Below are positions 6,906 through 7,680 of a DNA stretch of 7,680 nucleotides, piece after piece. Position 1 is the stretch's first letter. Every line of letters starts with the position of its first letter. Both the position numbers and the translations under genes were made by a program. Source of the DNA: Bacteroidales bacterium (GTDB lineage: Bacteria; Bacteroidota; Bacteroidia; Bacteroidales; UBA3663); assembly GCA_030526445.1 (NCBI GenBank), contig JAUNCV010000099.1:1-7680 (forward strand), given 5' to 3'. The notes under the pieces were generated by a model that did no database searches, was not told the origin of the DNA, and saw only the letters and a list, made by a program, of their open reading frames with translations.

Positions 6906-6943
6906 AATGTTACATTTTGGCCATGTTACAAGCCTTTTGTAAC
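6906..6943. promoter_or_regulatory. Palindrome cluster in the receptor/lipoprotein intergenic region
   Basis: AATGTTACATT (6906-6916) is an 11-bp perfect palindrome. Nine bases later GTTACAA (6925-6931), 5 bp, then TTGTAAC (6937-6943) forms a 19-bp dyad with perfect 7-bp arms. The two sites share GTTACA. They lie about 50-90 bp upstream of the receptor -33 box and about 75-110 bp upstream of the -33 box of the divergent lipoprotein gene, so they could act on either gene. They look like binding sites for a dimeric regulator that I cannot name. Confidence 0.6.
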
Positions 6944-6962
6944 TCGCTCTTTTATAGCGTTT

Positions 6963-7002
6963 TGTACGATTTATTAGTCATTCATGTACGATTTGTTAGT
7001 CA
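6963..7002. repeat. 18-bp direct repeat, TGTACGATTTRTTAGTCA, 22-bp period
   Basis: Copies at 6963-6980 and 6985-7002 differ at one position (A versus G) and are separated by TTCA. The 22-bp period places both on the same face of the helix, as for head-to-tail binding of two regulator protomers. The downstream copy ends 15 bp before the -33 box of the rightward lipoprotein promoter, a normal activator position. Confidence 0.8.
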
Positions 7003-7017
7003 AAAGTTCCTCATTTT

Positions 7018-7049
7018 TTTGGCGCATCGCCTCGTTTTTCGTACTTTTG
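7018..7049 (+). promoter_or_regulatory. Bacteroidetes-type -33/-7 promoter for the coiled-coil lipoprotein
   Basis: TTTG (7018-7021), 20 bp, then TACTTTTG (7042-7049), an exact TAnnTTTG match. The predicted start near 7056 implies an unusually long leader of about 360 nt. A perfect dyad, CGCCTC (7028-7033) with GAGGCG (7049-7054), brackets the -7 box and could be a repressor site. Confidence 0.65.
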
Positions 7050-7111
7050 AGGCGCAGAAAAAGAATTTCAGTTTTTAGTTTTTCTATTTTCAGTAAGATT
7101 ATTAGTTAGAT

Positions 7112-7142
7112 TTCGCTCCGAGCTCTGCTCGCGTGGAGCGAA
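7112..7142 (+). promoter_or_regulatory. Leader hairpin with 8-bp stem
   Basis: TTCGCTCC (7112-7119) pairs perfectly with GGAGCGAA (7135-7142). Inside it GAGC-TCT-GCTC (7120-7130) can form a second small hairpin. A separate mini-hairpin, CCTC-GTA-GAGG, follows at 7152-7162. No U-tract follows, so it is not a terminator. Confidence 0.6.
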
Positions 7143-7162
7143 GCGTAACAACCTCGTAGAGG

Positions 7163-7309
7163 CGATCCCCTTAAAGTGGCTCCAAAAAGCAATGCTTGTC
7201 ATTGCGCATTTTGGTCAGAGATTCTTTTTTAGATTTTAAAAATCTCAACTAAATTTAACTAAAAATGCGCTCGAGTACCTCGCTTTTCTGAGGGCCTTTA
7301 TGGGGATCG
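7163..7309 (+). repeat. 147-nt nested inverted repeat, candidate structured RNA
   Basis: The outer arms CGATCCCCTTAAAG (7163-7176) and CTTTATGGGGATCG (7296-7309) match at 13 of 14 positions as an inverted repeat. Pairing continues inward, with CTC (7180-7182) to GAG (7290-7292) and AAAAGC (7185-7190) to GCTTTT (7282-7287). A second perfect 9-bp helix lies inside, GCGCATTTT (7204-7212) with AAAATGCGC (7262-7270). Innermost, GAGATT (7218-7223) pairs with AATCTC (7241-7246), or alternatively AGATTTT with AAAATCT (7231-7245). All are nested in register, giving one long interrupted hairpin. It lies inside the predicted lipoprotein leader. A structured cis-regulatory RNA is my preferred reading. 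A MITE-like element is the alternative, but I see no target-site duplication at the ends. Confidence 0.7.
7192..7239 (+). CDS. Possible 15-codon leader peptide, Phe-rich
   Basis: An ATG at 7192 opens the short frame MLVIAHFGQRFFFRF ending in TAA, with five Phe in 15 residues. It lies inside the structured leader and overlaps both alternative helices, the arrangement used by attenuator leader peptides. However, the Phe codons come from a T-rich stretch that would encode Phe by chance, there is no clear ribosome-binding site, and the downstream gene has no evident link to phenylalanine. Treat as speculative. Confidence 0.15.
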   Translation: MLVIAHFGQRFFFRF

Positions 7310-7418
7310 GCCTTCGGCCTCGAAATCCTCCTGAAAATCTTTCTAAAAATCTAAAAATCTTATAAAATATTCATCCATACAAATAATCATATCTTATTAA
7401 CCTAATCTCAGCACCACT

Positions 7419-7680
7419 ATGAGGAAGAACTACTTCAAGGTTCTCGGCCTCGCCCTCTGCGGCATCATGGCCCTGACAACCTCGTGCACCAAGGATGAGG
7501 TCAACGATCTCGAAGATCGTGTCGACACCATCGAAAAGACAAGTATCGCCCCCATCAAGGAGCAAGTACAAACCATTCAGCAGTCTATTCCGGCTATTGA
7601 GCAGACGCAGACAGCCCTCTCAACCCACGTAGAGACCGTGAAGAAAGAGGTCACCGCTATGGGTCAGGACTTTGCGCAGA
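7419..7680 (+). CDS. Coiled-coil lipoprotein, N-terminal part (runs off window)
   Basis: Predicted envelope lipoprotein. The N-terminus MRKNYFKVLG is basic, then a hydrophobic run leads to lipobox LTTSC with the lipidated Cys at residue 23, followed by TKDEVND. Residues 27-87 show heptad-like spacing (VNDLEDRVDTIEK, then Gln/Glu/Thr-rich repeats with Ile and Val), predicting a coiled coil right after the membrane anchor. This layout, lipobox plus coiled coil, resembles the N-terminal region of many Bacteroidales lipoproteins annotated as PL29/DUF4988-type N-terminal domain proteins. The C-terminal functional domain lies outside the window, so the role cannot be assigned. The frame is open to the last base (87 codons plus one nucleotide). 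The ATG at 7419 is the only start that gives a complete signal peptide. It is divergent from the TonB receptor and preceded by a long structured leader. Confidence 0.85.
   Translation, partial: MRKNYFKVLGLALCGIMALTTSCTKDEVNDLEDRVDTIEKTSIAPIKEQVQTIQQSIPAIEQTQTALSTHVETVKKEVTAMGQDFAQ

Larger units (their letters stand above)
7056..7418 (+). other. Long untranslated leader of the lipoprotein gene
   Basis: This stretch of about 360 bases carries no recognisable gene. Its first 55 bases are AT-rich, the middle (7112-7330) is packed with inverted repeats, and 7334-7418 is AT-rich with three AAAATCT copies (7334-7340, 7346-7352, 7354-7360). A fourth AAAATCT lies at 7239-7245. The extent depends on the predicted promoter; a second promoter closer to the ATG was looked for and not found. 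Confidence 0.5.

Noticed and set aside
7112..7142. Terminator for a short leader transcript
   Set aside because: The stem is followed by GCGTAACAACC and not by a U-tract.
7334..7360. Small CRISPR-like or tandem repeat array from AAAATCT copies
   Set aside because: The units are only 7-9 bases, AT-rich, irregularly spaced and without spacers of constant length.
7371..7571. Minus-strand 66-codon frame over the start of the coiled-coil lipoprotein
   Set aside because: It overlaps a well-supported signal peptide and coiled coil on the other strand and has no promoter or homology signature.

Overview
The window looks like a chromosomal piece of a Bacteroidales genome, most likely Prevotella/Segatella or a close relative. 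The reasons are the protein families present (a TonB-dependent receptor, a LruC/DUF4842-type lipoprotein, a DUF4332 helix-hairpin-helix protein, a coiled-coil lipoprotein) and the promoters. All five promoters I can place follow the Bacteroidetes -33/-7 layout: TTTG or TTGC, 19-20 bp, then TAnnTTTG. The genus is inference; no rRNA or other phylogenetic marker is present beyond a partial asnS.

Left part (1-2200): the 3' end of asnS (asparaginyl-tRNA synthetase) reads rightward and converges on a small DUF4332 helix-hairpin-helix protein, with a shared GC-rich terminator between them. The DUF4332 gene is divergent from an 81-residue protein that is essentially one helicase-associated (HA) domain with no helicase attached. 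The 288-bp divergent region holds a promoter for each gene and several inverted repeats, one of them at the predicted 5' end of the HA-gene transcript.

Middle part (2200-6800): two leftward genes encode cell-envelope proteins. The first transcribed is a 770-aa TonB-dependent outer-membrane receptor without a SusD partner. After its own terminator comes a LruC/DUF4842-type lipoprotein with its own promoter. The receptor's terminator U-tract overlaps the -33 box of the lipoprotein gene. A short palindrome, ATGTTACAT, lies upstream of both promoters, which suggests that the two separately transcribed genes share a regulator.

Right part (6793-7680): a 626-bp divergent intergenic region separates the receptor from a rightward coiled-coil lipoprotein that runs off the window. 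This is the richest non-coding stretch. It contains the receptor promoter, a palindrome cluster, an 18-bp direct repeat with 22-bp period just upstream of the second promoter, a dyad across that promoter's -7 box, and a predicted leader of about 360 nt. The leader contains a roughly 147-nt nested inverted repeat whose long-range helices compete with local hairpins. This resembles a cis-regulatory RNA switch or, less likely, a MITE-like element, and I do not recognise it as a known class. It is the best candidate for something undescribed in this window.

I found no tRNA, rRNA, CRISPR array, insertion sequence or transposase.
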